DNA of 64,000 bases from Candidatus Scybalocola faecavium. GTDB lineage: Bacteria; Bacillota; Clostridia; Lachnospirales; Lachnospiraceae. The notes beneath the pieces are model-generated. The model saw only the letters and a list, made by a program, of their open reading frames with translations, had not been told where the DNA came from and did no database searches. Position numbers and translations under genes: made by a program. Below are positions 62,762-64,000 of the stretch, piece by piece; position 1 is the first letter of the stretch; each line of letters starts with the position of its first letter. The DNA is taken from contig DVFP01000026.1 in the NCBI GenBank assembly GCA_018713145.1, positions 62,001 to 126,000 on the forward strand, in the 5' to 3' direction.

Positions 62762-64000
62762 TAAAGATCCGCTCCTTCCTTTTGAGATTCATAAATTTCC
62801 TGATAGATTTCATTTCCCGCCATAAGCTCCTCATGGGTACCGATGCCGTTGATCCGCCCATCGTCCAAGACAACGATCTTATCTGCATGGCGCACTGAGG
62901 AAATCCGCTGGGCAATAATGATCTTAGTCATATCCGGAAGTTTTTGTGCCAGCTGCCGGCGGATCTTTGCCTCAGTGGCAGTATCCACAGCGCTGGTAGA
63001 ATCATCCAGTATGAGCACCTTAGGCTTTTTAAGCAAGGCTCTGGCAATACAAAGGCGCTGCTTCTGGCCGCCGGATACATTGACGCCGCCCTGGCCCATC
63101 TCCGTTTCATAGCCATGATCCAGACGGTCAATAAACTCATCGGCACAGGCGATCTGGCAGGCCTCCCGGATCTCATCCATGGTGGCGTCTTCCTTGCCCC
63201 ACCGAAGGTTTTCCACTAAAGTTCCGGAAAACAGGGTGTTTTTCTGGAGCACCATGGCGATAGCGTCTCTTAAATGTTCCAAAGGATATTCCCGGACCGG
63301 GTGGCCATCGATAGACACTGCGCCCTTTGTGGCTTCATAAAGCCGTGGTATAAGCTGTACCAGCGTGGATTTTGCCGAACCGGTCTGTCCGATGATCCCC
63401 ACGGTTTCCCCCGCGTTAATATGAAGGTTTATATCTGACAGCACATACTCGGCGGCTTCTTTTTTATACTTAAAGTAAACATGGGAAAAATCGATCTCCC
63501 CCCGCTGCACGGAAATATTCCTGGCATTTTCGTCTGTAATGTCAATTTTTTCGTCAATAACCTCTACGATTCGGCTGGCGCTGGCCAGAGAACGGGTCAG
63601 CATCATAAATACATTGGAGATCATCATTAAAGAATTTAAAATCTGAAGTACATAGCTTAAAAATCCTGTCAACTCTCCCACCTGCATGCCGCCGCTGTTG
63701 ATCAGCCGGCCGCCAAACCACAAAATAGCCAAAATGGTGCCGTACATGACCAGCTGCATGGCCGGCATATTTAATGCGGACAAACGAAAAGACTTCCGGG
63801 AAATGGACATCAGGTTCTCATTTACCTGGTTAAATTTTTCCTTTTCATACTCTCCCCGGACACAGGCTTTTACGACCCGGACTGCAGTAAGATTTTCCTG
63901 GATGATCCGGTTGACCATATCGATAGCTGACTGCATTTTACTATACAAAGGCCGAACATGGCATATGATCTGAAAAAGGAGGAAAGCAAGCAGTGGCAGG
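62761..64000 (-). CDS. ABC exporter subunit with degenerate ATPase site (partial)
   Basis: The C-terminal 413 codons of a half-transporter; the frame stays open to the window end, so the N-terminus is missing. Later membrane helices are followed by an ATPase with Walker A GQTGSAKST (Ala in place of Gly), signature VSGGQKQR and Walker B LILDDSTSAVD, in which the catalytic Glu is Asp. The degenerate site is typical of one half of heterodimeric exporters. It pairs with the gene at 60857. Confidence 0.92.
   Translation of the reverse strand, partial: LPLLAFLLFQIICHVRPLYSKMQSAIDMVNRIIQENLTAVRVVKACVRGEYEKEKFNQVNENLMSISRKSFRLSALNMPAMQLVMYGTILAILWFGGRLINSGGMQVGELTGFLSYVLQILNSLMMISNVFMMLTRSLASASRIVEVIDEKIDITDENARNISVQRGEIDFSHVYFKYKKEAAEYVLSDINLHINAGETVGIIGQTGSAKSTLVQLIPRLYEATKGAVSIDGHPVREYPLEHLRDAIAMVLQKNTLFSGTLVENLRWGKEDATMDEIREACQIACADEFIDRLDHGYETEMGQGGVNVSGGQKQRLCIARALLKKPKVLILDDSTSAVDTATEAKIRRQLAQKLPDMTKIIIAQRISSVRHADKIVVLDDGRINGIGTHEELMAGNEIYQEIYESQKEGADL

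Noticed and set aside
1-64000. rRNA or tRNA genes, insertion sequences, prophage
   Set aside because: I saw no cloverleaf-like or rRNA-like sequence and no transposase, integrase or phage structural protein among the open frames.

Overview
The window looks like chromosome of a strictly anaerobic, Gram-positive, spore-forming-lineage Clostridia, most likely Lachnospiraceae. The reasons are: strong AGGAGG-type ribosome binding sites with frequent GTG/TTG starts, a Spo0A-type DNA-binding protein, LysM/GH18 and amidase wall enzymes, the FAD oxidoreductase-cmk-ispH-rpsA block, a thiolase/CoA-transferase block of the butyrate/acetoacetate type, and a selenium-dependent molybdenum hydroxylase operon. 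I saw no rRNA, tRNA, CRISPR array, transposase or phage gene.

Layout: 1-3.3 kb, a GH65 disaccharide phosphorylase with its LacI-type regulator (cut by the window start) and a palindromic repeat between them. 3.2-12.9 kb, transport and sensing: a MATE exporter behind a leader with its own terminator, a GntR/ABC-2 exporter operon with a palindromic operator, a TVP38-like membrane protein, a MacB/FtsX-type ABC pair facing a two-component system, and a small membrane protein. 13-17 kb, PHP phosphoesterase, HAD phosphatase, ung, hisF and hisH. 17.4-20.8 kb, a DUF6465-like small protein, a second two-component system and xpt.

20.9-30.1 kb is a tight ten-gene minus-strand operon: Mrp ATPase, three-subunit molybdenum hydroxylase, an acyltransferase-like protein of unknown role, yqeC, mocA, yqeB, selD and yedF. 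This is the known signature of the selenium-cofactor molybdenum hydroxylase trait; beside xpt it suggests xanthine/purine use. A 393-residue unknown protein with a GC-rich, structured leader lies just upstream.

31.7-49.7 kb is mainly housekeeping: wall amidase and LysM-GH18 enzyme, a 59-66 bp tandem repeat, Nudix hydrolase, PBP2-type transpeptidase and FtsW/RodA, peptidase U32, zapA, ruvAB, an RNase H-like YprB exonuclease, rpsA-ispH-cmk-FAD oxidoreductase and an RpiR regulator. 49.9-53.9 kb is thiolase plus two CoA-transferases, behind a strong promoter with a palindrome at the transcription start.

54.3-64 kb holds a monofunctional GT51 transglycosylase overlapping rhamnulokinase tail-to-tail, a Spo0A-like protein that has lost nearly all of its receiver domain, an AraC/ThuA pair, and an operon of a heterodimeric ABC exporter, a MarR regulator and a FliB-type lysine methylase with no flagellar genes nearby. 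The most unusual items are the receiver-less Spo0A, the extra acyltransferase-like gene in the selenium operon, the structured or terminator-bearing leaders, and the two repeat elements. All functions are read from sequence motifs alone; no searches were run.
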